The notes under the pieces are model-generated. The model saw nothing but the letters and a program-made list of their open reading frames with translations, was not told where the DNA came from and did no database searches. This document shows positions 1-8,866 of a stretch of 64,000 nucleotides of DNA, piece after piece. Location of the stretch: NCBI RefSeq assembly GCF_001281525.1, contig NZ_LGCI01000005.1, positions 1,128,569 to 1,192,568 of the forward strand, written 5' to 3'. Made by a program: the position numbers and the translations under genes. Numbering within the stretch: the stretch's first letter is position 1; each line of letters opens with the position of its first letter. The DNA comes from Lysinibacillus macroides (GTDB taxonomy: Bacteria; Bacillota; Bacilli; Bacillales_A; Planococcaceae).

Positions 1-619
1 ATTCATAGGCGAGTTGAATATCATGTGTTGCTAATAGAATGGTTCTTTCCCCATCCTCTAATTTTGCTAGGTATTGTAAAACTTGTGTAGCATAATAATG
101 ATCCAGACCTGCTGTTGGTTCATCTAATAAGAGAACAGATGGCTCCATTGCTAAAACACCAGCCATCGCCACACGTTTTTTTTGTCCAACACTTAAGAAA
201 TGAATCGGCTTATCTAGTAAATTCTCTACCTCTGTTTGTGCAACCGCCCAGGCGATCTTTTCCTCAATTTTTTCAGTAGACCAGCCCAAATTAAGCGGTC
301 CATACGCTATATCTTGCTTGACTGTGCCTGAAAAAAGCTGATGGTCTGCATCTTGAAAGACAATCCCAACCTGTTGACGAAGGGTTCTTAAAGCTTTGCT
401 GCTGTACTGAAGCTTGTTACCCTGAAAAGAAATAGTGCCTGTAGTAGGCTTTAATATCCCGTTAAGATGCTGAAATAACGTAGATTTTCCTGCACCGTTA
501 TGTCCAAGGATCGCAATTTTTTTCCCCCTTGGAATTTGCAATGAAATATCTGTGAGCGCTGTTGTGCCATCTGCGTAAATATGGGACAGATGATGAAGTT
601 CAAAATAATAGGCTGTCAT
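1..619 (-). CDS. cbiO: Cobalt ECF transporter ATPase CbiO (partial)
   Basis: ATP-binding subunit of the energy-coupling-factor cobalt importer. It acts on the cytoplasmic face and drives Co2+ uptake through CbiMNQ. About 206 codons are visible; the C-terminus lies beyond the window edge. The sequence shows a Walker A motif (GHNGAGKST), a Q-loop region, an LSVGQ-type signature, and a Walker B motif LLLDEP followed by a TAGLD D-loop and the switch histidine (ATHD). The ATG overlaps the cbiQ stop by four bases (ATGA), so the two are probably translationally coupled. The order M-N-Q-O and the upstream B12 riboswitch make cobalt, rather than nickel, the likely substrate. Confidence 0.93.
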   Translation of the reverse strand, partial: MTAYYFELHHLSHIYADGTTALTDISLQIPRGKKIAILGHNGAGKSTLFQHLNGILKPTTGTISFQGNKLQYSSKALRTLRQQVGIVFQDADHQLFSGTVKQDIAYGPLNLGWSTEKIEEKIAWAVAQTEVENLLDKPIHFLSVGQKKRVAMAGVLAMEPSVLLLDEPTAGLDHYYATQVLQYLAKLEDGERTILLATHDIQLAYE

Positions 620-1389
620 GCGAAAAAACCTCCATATACGATAAAGAGTAGAAAAATAAGTGCCATGCCTAGCCAATTTTTCTTGTTATACGAGCTTGCT
701 TCGTGCCAATAGACAGCCTCGCCACCACGTGATTGCATCGCATTGTTAAGCGCTCGACTCCGCTGAAACATCTCCACAAATAATGCTGCTATCAGCATGG
801 ATAGTGAACGTAGCCATTGGATAGGTGAATAATAGCCGAGACGTGCTTGCTGGGCGAGGTAAATTTTTTGCATACTAGCTAAAAAAAGAAAAATAAAACG
901 ATAGGTTAGCTCTACTAATTCAACTAATAACACTGGAAATCGCCATTGTCGTAAAACATAGCAAATTCCTTGAACTGAGGTTGTTAGGATTAAAAAATAT
1001 AAGCAACTGATACTACCAAGCACAATAAAAAATAATTGCTGTGCTGCTGTCATACTGGCCTGCCCAATAAAAATCGTCCAATTGCTAAAGGTGAAAGACC
1101 AAATGTGAGGAGGTAGCACATGTGTAGATGGTGCAATTGAGATTAAAATGGATACAAGACTAGTGAATAAAAAAAAGGCTGGTAATAGCAATAGTTTTAC
1201 ATAATAGCTTAATGGGATTTTTGCGCCGAAAATGATAAAAGCACTCATTACAAAAAATGTAATGAGTGAAAGCTGTTCATCTCTTAAAATTAGGGATAAT
1301 AACAATAGTCCTAAGGAAAAGATCATTTTTTCTAGTGGATGAACGTGCGCTAGTTTATTAAGGTAAGCATACTTATCGATTAATAGCAT
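616..1389 (-). CDS. cbiQ: Cobalt ECF transporter membrane subunit CbiQ
   Basis: Transmembrane (T) component of the cobalt ECF transporter, 257 residues, linking the CbiO ATPase to the substrate-binding CbiM. Several hydrophobic helices are evident (roughly residues 22-60, 65-90, 110-140 and a C-terminal helix near 240-256). An ERxR-like coupling segment (MFQRSRALNNAMQSRGG, about residues 208-225) matches the conserved region in CbiQ/EcfT proteins that docks onto the ATPases. It sits between cbiN and cbiO in the same minus-strand operon, five bases after cbiN. Membrane topology and exact helix ends are inferred from hydrophobicity only. Confidence 0.93.
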   Translation of the reverse strand: MLLIDKYAYLNKLAHVHPLEKMIFSLGLLLLSLILRDEQLSLITFFVMSAFIIFGAKIPLSYYVKLLLLPAFFLFTSLVSILISIAPSTHVLPPHIWSFTFSNWTIFIGQASMTAAQQLFFIVLGSISCLYFLILTTSVQGICYVLRQWRFPVLLVELVELTYRFIFLFLASMQKIYLAQQARLGYYSPIQWLRSLSMLIAALFVEMFQRSRALNNAMQSRGGEAVYWHEASSYNKKNWLGMALIFLLFIVYGGFFA

Positions 1390-1394
1390 CGTAT

Positions 1395-1667
1395 TTAGCC
1401 TTCTTTATGCTTGCCGCGCATATAGCCGATAAAGTAGCCAATAAAGCCTGCGCCAATCGCAGCCTGTAGTACAAATAGTAAGCTTTCAATTTCACCACTA
1501 GGCGGCTCCCATAAACTTTCAAACCATGGTTCATAATCCTTATTAATTTCGCCAATGGCTGCTTCGGCCTCACCATCAGCACCACCGAACTCTGCACCCT
1601 TTTGAATAAACAGGGGGATAATGGCTAACAGGACAACAATGGCTAATAGTAATAAAGTACGTTTCAT
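1395..1667 (-). CDS. cbiN: Cobalt transporter accessory subunit CbiN
   Basis: Small membrane component of the CbiMNQO cobalt transporter, 90 residues. It has an N-terminal hydrophobic helix (about residues 3-20), an extracytoplasmic segment with the typical FxGADG-like stretch (EFGGADGEAE), a WFESLWEPPSGEIESLLF segment, and a second helix near the C-terminus. In the family CbiN assists CbiM in metal loading. I chose the ATG at 1667 (MKRTLL) over the longer open frame because GGAGG lies nine bases upstream, inside the end of cbiM. The cbiM stop is one base away. Confidence 0.9.
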   Translation of the reverse strand: MKRTLLLLAIVVLLAIIPLFIQKGAEFGGADGEAEAAIGEINKDYEPWFESLWEPPSGEIESLLFVLQAAIGAGFIGYFIGYMRGKHKEG

Positions 1668-1668
1668 C

Positions 1669-2415
1669 TTAGTGTGCCTCCTTTGCTGAGAAAACACGTA
1701 ATGCCTTTAATTCGCTAATATTATATTTTTTCAAGAAGTTCATCACAATCACTGTTAAAATCCCCTCACTAATGGCTAATGGAATTTGTGTTAAAGCAAA
1801 AATACCTGCGAATTTTGTGAAGGATGCGGCGAAGCCACCCACCTCAGAAGGGAAGGCAAGTGCTAGCTGTACAGAAGTCACAACATATGTGCCTAAGTCG
1901 CCAAGCATGGCAGCGAAGAACACAGCTAATGAAAACGACAAACCTATTTTTTGTGCCCCTTTAAAGACAAAATACACGATAAAAGGACCTACGATCGCCA
2001 TTGAAAAGGCATTTGCTCCTAACGTTGTAAGACCCCCATGTGCTAAAAGTAAAGATTGGAATAATAAAACAATCGTGCCGATCACACTCATGGCAAGCGG
2101 GCCAAATAAAACGGTACCAAGTCCCACACCTGTAGGATGCGAGCAGCTCCCTGTAACAGAGGGAATTTTTAAGGCAGATAACACAAACGCAAAGGCTCCT
2201 GAAAGACCCAGCATCATTTTGGTTTCTGGGTTTGCTTCGATTGTTTTTCGAATGGAACGCAATCCTAGTACAATAAAGGGAATAGAGATAACCCACCAAA
2301 AAATAGCCCATTCAATTGGTAAAAAACCTTCCATGATATGCATGGCAAAAGCTTGTTTTGGCACCATTAAATATGCCACTAAAAAATAACTACATTTCCA
2401 CCAAGAAAGCTTCAA
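1669..2415 (-). CDS. cbiM: Cobalt ECF transporter substrate-binding subunit CbiM
   Basis: Substrate-specific (S) component of the cobalt transporter, 248 residues. An N-terminal signal-like helix ends in AFA just before the conserved MHIMEGFLP motif, which in this family starts the mature protein and supplies metal ligands (Met, His). Further conserved [14 protein letters not shown] and [17 protein letters not shown] stretches are present. The start is TTG at 2415, selected because GAGGAGG lies about seven bases upstream. First gene of cbiMNQO. Its ~400-nt leader carries a cobalamin riboswitch and a terminator, so cobalt uptake should fall when B12 is plentiful. Confidence 0.95.
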   Translation of the reverse strand: MKLSWWKCSYFLVAYLMVPKQAFAMHIMEGFLPIEWAIFWWVISIPFIVLGLRSIRKTIEANPETKMMLGLSGAFAFVLSALKIPSVTGSCSHPTGVGLGTVLFGPLAMSVIGTIVLLFQSLLLAHGGLTTLGANAFSMAIVGPFIVYFVFKGAQKIGLSFSLAVFFAAMLGDLGTYVVTSVQLALAFPSEVGGFAASFTKFAGIFALTQIPLAISEGILTVIVMNFLKKYNISELKALRVFSAKEAH

Positions 2416-2460
2416 TATTTTTCCTCCTCACTATGAAATAGATTGTAAAAATATGACGGG

Positions 2461-2566
2461 CGGAGAAATGCTTTTTGCGTATTTAGACTTTCGCATGATT
2501 CCATAAGTATCCTGCTGCTCGCTCAACAGGCTGTTTGGCTGCGTCCATACAAAAAGCACTTCTCCG
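2461..2566 (-). promoter_or_regulatory. Competing pairing elements in the cbiM leader
   Basis: Between the riboswitch and cbiM the leader holds a terminator hairpin (2549-2582). Its 3' arm (2551-2566) is also complementary, over about 16 bases with one G-U, to a downstream segment at 2461-2476. In the transcript the terminator's 3' arm could therefore pair either upstream (termination) or downstream (antitermination). The complementarity is seen directly; its use as a switch is inference. Confidence 0.4.
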
Positions 2567-2582
2567 CTACAGGAAAAGTGCA
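2549..2582 (-). terminator. Riboswitch-associated terminator before cbiM
   Basis: On the minus strand, arms GCACTTTTCC and GGAGAAGTGC enclose a short loop and are followed by TTTTTGT. It lies downstream of the cobalamin aptamer and upstream of cbiM, so it is the probable expression platform. Confidence 0.7.
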
Positions 2583-2650
2583 TACTAAAAGAGCAAAAAC
2601 ATGCGTATCTGCTAAGTTGCACACCTATCCTCGTAGGCTGAAACGGTCAC

Positions 2651-2818
2651 GTATTTTCGGCAGGTCTCCTGGCTCTAGTTCATTGTTTTATAGGCCTTCC
2701 CATCCGTTGGACAGTGGCAATTTCTATATAACTCCCTATTACAGTGGCGGGACCGCGTCGGACTTACACCGACTTCCCTTTTAAGTAAAATAACAAGTAT
2801 TTTACACCGAAAAATATA
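2651..2818 (-). promoter_or_regulatory. Cobalamin riboswitch controlling cbiMNQO
   Basis: Read on the minus strand, the region has the adenosylcobalamin aptamer landmarks in order: a P1 strand near 2807-2816, GGGAAGTCGGTG plus AAGTCCGA, a GCGGTCCCGCCACTGTAA core, a GCCACTG element, GGGAAGGCC, and the AGCCAGGAGACCTGCC B12-box, closed by CCGAAAATA that pairs back to form P1. Family knowledge: cobalamin binding represses downstream genes. It controls cobalt import here. Confidence 0.93.
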
Positions 2819-2962
2819 GAATTGTGAGATTTCACGACAAATTGTAACATGCATTTCCATAAATATGCTATACTTTTTATGAAATTTTTTCGAATTGGGC
2901 GTCAATGTCAAAAATTCTGATAACCAAAACTGATAAAATTATCACAATTTGTTAAAGAAATA

Positions 2963-2990
2963 TTGAAATTTTAAAATAATAAGCTATGAT
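2963..2990 (+). promoter_or_regulatory. SigA-type promoter for the cobalamin operon
   Basis: TTGAAA at 2963-2968 and TATGAT at 2985-2990 are 16 bases apart. They lie about 50 bases upstream of the riboswitch aptamer on the same strand, which fits a transcription start near 2997. Confidence 0.6.
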
Positions 2991-3039
2991 AGAGACAGTT
3001 TTCTATTCAAAGATAACGCTAATAATTTCATATAAAAAC

Positions 3040-3200
3040 ATCAATAAGTGCTCAAATTTTCGAGATAATAGGGAAATTGGTGAAAGTCCAATACAGCCCC
3101 CGCTACTGTAATAGCTGATGAAATCACAAAGCCACTTGTGCAAACTGGGAAGGCGTGAAAGTAAGATGAAGCTTAAGTCAGGAAACCTGCTTAGTTGATT
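3040..3200 (+). promoter_or_regulatory. Cobalamin riboswitch controlling the cbi operon
   Basis: Plus-strand aptamer with the expected order: P1 strand (ATCAATAAG), GGGAAATTGGTGAAAGTCCAA, CAGCCCCCGCTACTGTAA, a GCCACTTG element, CTGGGAAGGCG, and AGTCAGGAAACCTGC, then CTTAGTTGAT pairing with the 5' strand. It is followed by a terminator and then cbiW. It is a separate copy from the minus-strand riboswitch, so transporter and pathway are switched independently by the same ligand. Confidence 0.94.
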
Positions 3201-3280
3201 GTGCATGCAAACTTTTCGGAGGGAGAAGTTGGAGCAAAAGCGGGTACCAGCATTTTATTCGTTTTTAACAAGCTTCTATA

Positions 3281-3318
3281 AAACCTTTACTCTCAAGCGA
3301 AGAGTAAAGGTTTTTTCT
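3281..3318 (+). terminator. Terminator of the cbi-operon riboswitch
   Basis: A perfect 13-bp stem (AAACCTTTACTCT and its complement) with a six-base loop is followed by TTTTTT. It sits 80 bases after the aptamer and 33 bases before cbiW, as expected for a transcription-terminating B12 riboswitch. Confidence 0.9.
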
Positions 3319-3350
3319 TTTCCAAAACAGCAAATGAAGGGAGCGATTAG

Positions 3351-3722
3351 ATGACAACATGGAATTTAGAGGGGATGCAAACACATCTCTTTATTTGCAA
3401 CGGCAGTAGCTGTATGAAAAAGGATGCGGAGGACATTACACAAGCCATTCGAGATGAAATACAGCGACAGGCACTTGATCAAGAAATACATACGACAAGA
3501 ACACGCTGTAATGGACGATGTAAGGATGCTTGCGTTGTCATTGCCTATCCGCAGGGCAATTGGTATCGTGTGCCATCAACAGAGCATGCGAGAGCACTTG
3601 TACAAGACTTACATCATGAATCTTTATACAAGGAGCATGTTTTTACATTGCGTGAAGGTATATTACAGCGTACAGCACAAACAACGGCTATTAAAGGGAT
3701 TGAAAAGGTGAAAGAGAGGTAG
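3351..3722 (+). CDS. cbiW: Thioredoxin-fold [2Fe-2S] ferredoxin-like protein CbiW
   Basis: First gene of the cobalamin operon, 123 residues. Cysteines in CNGSSC (residues 16-21) and TRCNGRCKDAC (about 52-61) resemble the binding pattern of thioredoxin-like [2Fe-2S] ferredoxins. The position matches cbiW of the B. megaterium cobI operon. A role in passing electrons to the Fe-S ring-contraction enzyme encoded next is plausible but inferred. The start follows GGGAGCG; a second in-frame ATG at residue 9 (MQTHLF) would also retain all cysteines. Four bases separate it from cbiH60. Confidence 0.82.
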   Translation: MTTWNLEGMQTHLFICNGSSCMKKDAEDITQAIRDEIQRQALDQEIHTTRTRCNGRCKDACVVIAYPQGNWYRVPSTEHARALVQDLHHESLYKEHVFTLREGILQRTAQTTAIKGIEKVKER

Positions 3723-3726
3723 CAAG

Positions 3727-5394
3727 ATGGCACAAAAAGGGAAAATTTTCGTCGTGGGCTTTGGACCTGGAGATTTTAAGCATATTACGACACGTGCTGT
3801 AGAGGCATTGCAACAAAGTGATATGATTATTGGCTACAAAACCTATGTAGAGCTTATTCAAGATTTAGTCAATGCCAAATCGATTGTTAGTACAGGCATG
3901 ACAGAGGAGGTTTCACGTGCACAGGAGGCTGTACGTCAAGCGGAGGCTGGTAGCATTGTCTCTGTGATTTCTAGTGGAGATGCAGGCGTTTATGGCATGG
4001 CAGGCTTAGTGTATGAGGTGTTAATTGAGTTAGGCTGGACAGAAGCAACAGGCATTGAAGTTGAAATTGTACCAGGGATTTCAGCGATTAATTCATGTGC
4101 TAGTTTACTAGGAGCCCCGATTATGCATGATGCTTGTACCATCAGTTTAAGCGACCATTTAACACCCTGGAATTTAATTGCCAAGCGTGTAGAGGCAGCA
4201 GCGATGGCAGATTTTGTCATTGCGCTCTACAATCCCAAAAGTGGTCGACGTACAAGACAAATTGCCGAGGCACAGCGCATTCTTTTAGAATATCGTTCAC
4301 CTGATACACCTGTTGGACTTGTGAAAAGTGCCTATCGTGAGCGTCAAGAAGTTACGATGACAACATTAGCCGAAATGCTAGAGCATGATATTGGTATGCT
4401 AACAACTGTGATTATTGGGAATTCATCGACATTTTTCTATGATAATAAAATGATTACACCGCGTGGCTATCAACGAAAATATACACTTGGTGAAGAGAAG
4501 CAGCCATTACGTCCGCATCAGCGCCTACGTGAGGAAAATGAGCCATGGGCAATGAATCAGGAAACAGGGGAGGCTCGTGGGGACTTTGCGGCTGATCCCA
4601 ATGCAGGACGTAATCATAAACCCAGTGTAGCCGCTACGCCAAAGCCGAAAAAAACAGCATTGGAAATGGCTACAGCGGCGCTTGCAATGGTGAAAGGTAC
4701 AAGTGCGATACAGGTAACACCCAAGCTTGTCCAGCAAAAAATTGAAGCTATTTTTGAGTTAGCCGTCAGTCCAGGGGTTGCCAATAAATTTTTTACACCA
4801 CAGCAAATGACGACGTTAGCAGAGGTCGTTGGCGAACATGGCACGATGGAATATACACCAGAGCATCAGATCCATTTGAAAATCCCAACAACGGAGCCAG
4901 ATCACATTACCGAAAAGCTACAGGCAGTAGGCTTTTTATTAGCGCCTATCGGTGATGTTGCCACACTAAAGGCTTGCGATTTTTGTTATGGCGAAAAGGC
5001 TGATTCCATTCCCTATGCAGAAGAAATTCAGGAAAAGCTAGGGGGCATGTCTTTGCCGAAAACATTAAATATTGGCTTTAATGGCTGTGGTATGGCCTGT
5101 TATCGTGCCGTGTTTGATGATATTGGTATTGTGTATCGCAAAAGCAAGTTTGATGTTTTCATAGGGGCAAAGCCAGTAGGTCGTACAGCACATGCAGCAC
5201 AGCCTGTTGTAGAAGGATTAGAGCCTGACCAGCTAGTGCCATTGCTTACGGATATTATTGAAGAATACAAAGCGAATGCTCATCCAAATGAGCGCCTATT
5301 CAAATATTTTAAACGTGTGAAAAAAATACTGCATTTTACCTATCAAGATATGTCTTCCAAAATAAAAGTAGAGCCCGCTCCATGTGGCGACTAG
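3727..5394 (+). CDS. cbiH: Cobalt-factor III C17-methyltransferase with Fe-S domain, CbiH60 type
   Basis: Catalyses ring contraction and C17 methylation in the anaerobic B12 pathway. Residues 1-250 form the SAM-dependent tetrapyrrole methylase (GFGPGDFKHITTRA start, SSGDAGVYGMAG, VPGISAINSCAS, ALYNPKSGRR). After a low-complexity linker (about 255-320), residues 330-555 resemble a nitrite/sulfite reductase ferredoxin half-domain, with Cys417, Cys420, Cys454 and Cys458 placed to bind a [4Fe-4S] cluster. At 555 residues it matches the fused CbiH60 of B. megaterium rather than the ~250-residue CbiH of enterics. In operon with cbiW and cbiX. Confidence 0.93.
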   Translation: MAQKGKIFVVGFGPGDFKHITTRAVEALQQSDMIIGYKTYVELIQDLVNAKSIVSTGMTEEVSRAQEAVRQAEAGSIVSVISSGDAGVYGMAGLVYEVLIELGWTEATGIEVEIVPGISAINSCASLLGAPIMHDACTISLSDHLTPWNLIAKRVEAAAMADFVIALYNPKSGRRTRQIAEAQRILLEYRSPDTPVGLVKSAYRERQEVTMTTLAEMLEHDIGMLTTVIIGNSSTFFYDNKMITPRGYQRKYTLGEEKQPLRPHQRLREENEPWAMNQETGEARGDFAADPNAGRNHKPSVAATPKPKKTALEMATAALAMVKGTSAIQVTPKLVQQKIEAIFELAVSPGVANKFFTPQQMTTLAEVVGEHGTMEYTPEHQIHLKIPTTEPDHITEKLQAVGFLLAPIGDVATLKACDFCYGEKADSIPYAEEIQEKLGGMSLPKTLNIGFNGCGMACYRAVFDDIGIVYRKSKFDVFIGAKPVGRTAHAAQPVVEGLEPDQLVPLLTDIIEEYKANAHPNERLFKYFKRVKKILHFTYQDMSSKIKVEPAPCGD

Positions 5395-5409
5395 TGAGGA
5401 GTAATAGAG

Positions 5410-6303
5410 ATGAAAGCAATTTTATTTGTCGGCCATGGTAGCCGTTTAGCAGCAGGAAATGAGGAGGTACGCACATTTATTGCGCAAATGACACCGCGTA
5501 TTGACCCACAATTTTTAGTGGAAACCTGTTTTCTTGAATTTGCCTCGCCAAATATTGAAGAGGGTATTACAAACTGCGTGAAGAAGGGGGCAACAGAGGT
5601 TCATGTTATCCCTATTATTTTACTCCATGCGGGTCACTCTAAGCTTCATATTCCAGCAGAAATTGAGCATGCACGTGAACATTATCCAAACATCACCTTC
5701 ACATATGGTCAAACAATTGGTATTCATGAGGAGATATTTGGCATTTTACAGGATCGTCTAGCAAACATTGGCTTTAACACAGAGCAAGAGCAGCAGGATA
5801 CCGCGATTTTATTAATTGCACGTGGTGGCAGTGATCCAGAGGCAAATGGTGATTTTTATAAAATAACACGTCTCTTATGGGAAAAGCTACCTGTAAAATA
5901 TGTGGAAAGTGCTTTTATGGGGGTAACAGATCCACTTGTTGAAGAAGGAATGGAGCGCTGTGTTAAATTAGGTGCTAAAAAGATTATTATGCTGCCGTAC
6001 TTTTTATTCACAGGCATTTTAATGGAACGCATGAATGGCATGTGTGAAAAGTTCAATAAGCAGTATCCAGATTGTGCTATTCAAATTGCTGATTATTTTG
6101 GCTACCATGAACGTCTGCAAAATGTGTTATTAGAGCGTATTGAACAGGCAGTAAATGGTACATCAACAGGCATGCAAGATTTAGAGAATTACCGTGCTTA
6201 TGCGGCAGTACATGGTCATGCACATCATCACCACCATCATGATCATGACCACCATCACCATCATCACGACCATGATCATCATATAGAGGAGTCTGTAAAA
6301 TGA
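5410..6303 (+). CDS. cbiX: Sirohydrochlorin cobaltochelatase CbiX, His-rich tail
   Basis: Inserts Co2+ into sirohydrochlorin. The 297-residue protein contains two CbiX repeats (about 1-120 and 140-255). The N-terminal repeat has FVGHGSR and VIPIILLHAGHSK, whose histidines are the likely metal ligands; the second has LIARGGSDPE and MLPYFLFTG, so it lacks the His of the first motif. The tail (residues 268-291) is 18 histidines in 24 residues, a probable cobalt store. Family knowledge: the B. megaterium enzyme also has a C-terminal MxCxxC Fe-S motif; none is visible here. Stop overlaps the cbiJ start by four bases. Confidence 0.94.
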   Translation: MKAILFVGHGSRLAAGNEEVRTFIAQMTPRIDPQFLVETCFLEFASPNIEEGITNCVKKGATEVHVIPIILLHAGHSKLHIPAEIEHAREHYPNITFTYGQTIGIHEEIFGILQDRLANIGFNTEQEQQDTAILLIARGGSDPEANGDFYKITRLLWEKLPVKYVESAFMGVTDPLVEEGMERCVKLGAKKIIMLPYFLFTGILMERMNGMCEKFNKQYPDCAIQIADYFGYHERLQNVLLERIEQAVNGTSTGMQDLENYRAYAAVHGHAHHHHHHDHDHHHHHHDHDHHIEESVK

Positions 6304-7061
6304 TTTTTATGTTAGCAGGAACGAGTGATGCCAGAAGCCTCGCCCTCAACTTGCAGCAGGCAGGTTATCCTGTCACAGCTACAGTTGTTACCGAATCAGC
6401 AGCCGCTAGTCTTGCTGATGCTGGCTTGCCGCATTTAATCGGTCGACTGACGGCTGATGAAATGGCAGCAATTATGACAGAGCAGGGCTATCAATTAGTA
6501 GTAGATGCCTCCCATCCCTTTGCGGAAGAGGCCTCTAAAAATGCGATGGCAGCAGCCAAACAAGCACAAATTCCTTATATTCGCTATGAGCGTGTACATG
6601 AGCATTATGCCCATCCATTGATTACCGTTGTGAAGGATTATGAGGAAGCCGCTCAGCTAGCGGCACAAAAGCGCGGGGTTATTATGCTGACAACAGGCAG
6701 TAAGACGCTCGCGACCTTTACAAAGGTGTTACACGGCTTAGACAATACAAGAGTGATCGCGCGTATGCTGCCACGACTGGACAATATGGAAAAATGTGAG
6801 GCACTTGGCGTGGCACAGCGAGATATTGTAGCGATTCAAGGTCCGTTTACAAAGGAGTTAAATGAAGCGCTATTTCGTCAATATGGGGTAACATTAATGA
6901 TTACCAAGGAAAGCGGCAAAGTTGGCTCAGTGGATGAGAAGCTAGAGGCGGCGCTTGCTTGTAATATTGAAACGATTTTAATTGCAAGACCAAATATTCA
7001 ATATGGCCAACAATATTCAACCTTTGAAGACGTTTTACAGGCTGTACAAAAAACACTTTAG
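6300..7061 (+). CDS. cbiJ: Cobalt-precorrin-6A reductase CbiJ
   Basis: NAD(P)H-dependent reduction of cobalt-precorrin-6A to 6B. The 253-residue protein opens with MLAGTSDARSLA, the nucleotide-binding loop typical of CobK/CbiJ. It has VVDASHPFAEEASKNA, YIRYER, LTTGSKTL and ITKESGKVGSVDEKLEAA, all recognisable family blocks. The start overlaps the cbiX stop (ATGA) with AGAGGAG upstream. CbiC follows after 12 bases and acts two steps later. Confidence 0.93.
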   Translation: MIFMLAGTSDARSLALNLQQAGYPVTATVVTESAAASLADAGLPHLIGRLTADEMAAIMTEQGYQLVVDASHPFAEEASKNAMAAAKQAQIPYIRYERVHEHYAHPLITVVKDYEEAAQLAAQKRGVIMLTTGSKTLATFTKVLHGLDNTRVIARMLPRLDNMEKCEALGVAQRDIVAIQGPFTKELNEALFRQYGVTLMITKESGKVGSVDEKLEAALACNIETILIARPNIQYGQQYSTFEDVLQAVQKTL

Positions 7062-7073
7062 GAGGCATTTTTC

Positions 7074-7733
7074 ATGGATTTTAAAACAGATTTCAAACCA
7101 CTAACAGTAGACCCAGATAAAATTTACGATTATAGCTTTTCAATTATTGCAGAGGAAATGGGCGAGCATGACTTTTCGGAAGACGAGTGGAAGGTTGTGC
7201 GCCGTATTATCCATGCATCGGCAGATTTTGAGCTAGGTCGTAGCGTCATCATTACACCAGGCGCGATTGAAGCGGGCATTAAATCCATTCTTGCAGGGCG
7301 ACATGTTATTGCAGATGTGCAAATGATTGAAAGTGGCTCTGGTAAGAAGCGCTTCCAAAAGCATGGAGGAGATTTACATTGTTATATTGCAGATGAAGAT
7401 GTGTCGATTGAAGCGAAAAAACAAAATACAACGCGTGCCATTATTTCAATGCAAAAGGCAGCGAAGCTCCATGAAGGTGGTATTTATGCAATCGGTAATG
7501 CCCCAACAGCATTGCTTGAATTAATTCGTTTAATAAAAGAAGGTCTAGCAAAGCCTGATTTAATTATTGGCATGCCTGTTGGTTTTGTATCAGCGGCTGA
7601 ATCAAAGGAAGAGCTACTGAAATTAGAAGGGATTCCATATATTACGAATGTTGGTCGTAAAGGCGGCAGTACAGTGACGGTAGCCGCTTTAAACGCTGTT
7701 TCACTTTTAGCGGATGAACAGGCCAAAAAATAA
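7074..7733 (+). CDS. cbiC: Cobalt-precorrin-8 methylmutase CbiC
   Basis: Moves the methyl group from C11 to C12 to give cobyrinate. The 219-residue length fits the family. Diagnostic blocks are VVRRIIHASADFEL (about 40-53, containing the catalytic His47), NAPTALLELI and IGMPVGFVSAAESKEEL. GGAGG lies nine bases before the ATG. The stop codon shares its last A with the cbiD start, so the two are tightly coupled. Confidence 0.95.
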   Translation: MDFKTDFKPLTVDPDKIYDYSFSIIAEEMGEHDFSEDEWKVVRRIIHASADFELGRSVIITPGAIEAGIKSILAGRHVIADVQMIESGSGKKRFQKHGGDLHCYIADEDVSIEAKKQNTTRAIISMQKAAKLHEGGIYAIGNAPTALLELIRLIKEGLAKPDLIIGMPVGFVSAAESKEELLKLEGIPYITNVGRKGGSTVTVAALNAVSLLADEQAKK

Positions 7734-8866
7734 TGGAGCGCAAGCCTAAAAAGGACCCTAAGGACATGCGTCACGGTTACACAACAGGGGCCTGTGCAAC
7801 TGCGGTAACAAAGGCTGCATTGCTTGCCTTAATTACCAAGGAAGAGCAAGAAACAAGCACGATCCATTTACCAATTGGGCGAGATGCAACCTTTACCATT
7901 GAAAAATGCATATTTGAACAAAATGCAGTTAGCTGTGAAACGATTAAAGATGCAGGCGATGATCCTGATGCCACACATCAGGCACTCATTGTTAGCACGG
8001 TGAGCTGGGCAGATACACCTGGGATTCATTTAGATGGAGGGATTGGCGTCGGGCGTGTCACAAAGCCTGGCCTGCCAGTGCCTGTCGGAGAGGCAGCCAT
8101 TAATCCTGTGCCCCGTAAAATGATTTATAGCACGGTCCAAGGTGTGTTGGACGAATTTCACATTACTCGAGGCGTAAATGTGGTTATTTCTGTACCGAAG
8201 GGTGAAGAAATTGCTAAAAAAACGTTAAATGGGCGGCTTGGTATACTTGGAGGCATCTCGATTTTAGGCACAAGGGGAACCGTCGTGCCTTTTTCGAGTT
8301 CTGCCTATATGGCAAGTATTGTGCAGGCGATTAGCGTGGCAAAAGAGGCTGGCTGTGACCATTTAGTGGTCACTACGGGTGGTCGCAGTGAAAAATTTGC
8401 AATGCAGCAATATCCAAATTTACCAGAAGAAGCCTTTATTGAAATGGGCGATTTTGTTGGCTTTACCTTAAAGCATTGCAAACGTCTAGGCATGAAGCAG
8501 GTGTCGCTTGTTGGTATGATGGGCAAGTTTTCGAAGGTTGCGCAAGGAGTAATGATGGTGCATTCCAAAAGCGCACCGATTGATTTTCCTTTTTTAGCAC
8601 AGCTAGCAGCAGATAGTGGCGCAGATGAAGCAACGATTGCCGAAGTACGACATGCCAACACAGCGTCACAAGTCGGAGAAATTATGATGGCAAAGGGCTA
8701 TCATGCGTTCTTCCATCATTTATGTGAGGCTTGCTGCTATTCCTCCTTACATCATATAAAGGGTGGTCTAACACTTTCCACATCGATCTATTCGATGCAG
8801 GGACAATTACTAGGAAGGGCTGATAATATTGCATCGATCGATGAAGTTAATTGGGATCGGGGATAA
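7733..8866 (+). CDS. cbiD: Cobalt-precorrin-5B C1-methyltransferase CbiD
   Basis: SAM-dependent methylation at C1 in the anaerobic pathway, 377 residues. Hallmarks are [17 protein letters not shown] near the N-terminus, [34 protein letters not shown] and [11 protein letters not shown]. The ATG overlaps the cbiC stop by one base. An internal ATG at residue 12 ([10 protein letters not shown]) is an alternative start with AAGGAC upstream. The 3' end overlaps the cbiET start. Confidence 0.95.
   Translation: MERKPKKDPKDMRHGYTTGACATAVTKAALLALITKEEQETSTIHLPIGRDATFTIEKCIFEQNAVSCETIKDAGDDPDATHQALIVSTVSWADTPGIHLDGGIGVGRVTKPGLPVPVGEAAINPVPRKMIYSTVQGVLDEFHITRGVNVVISVPKGEEIAKKTLNGRLGILGGISILGTRGTVVPFSSSAYMASIVQAISVAKEAGCDHLVVTTGGRSEKFAMQQYPNLPEEAFIEMGDFVGFTLKHCKRLGMKQVSLVGMMGKFSKVAQGVMMVHSKSAPIDFPFLAQLAADSGADEATIAEVRHANTASQVGEIMMAKGYHAFFHHLCEACCYSSLHHIKGGLTLSTSIYSMQGQLLGRADNIASIDEVNWDRG

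Noticed and set aside
1772-2389. 205-codon plus-strand ORF
   Set aside because: It is exactly antisense to cbiM, which has signal peptide, family motifs and a ribosome site; the plus-strand frame has none of these.
6077-6349. Minus-strand ORF rich in Asp/His/Gly
   Set aside because: It is the antisense of the CbiX histidine tail; its odd composition only mirrors the CAT/CAC codons.
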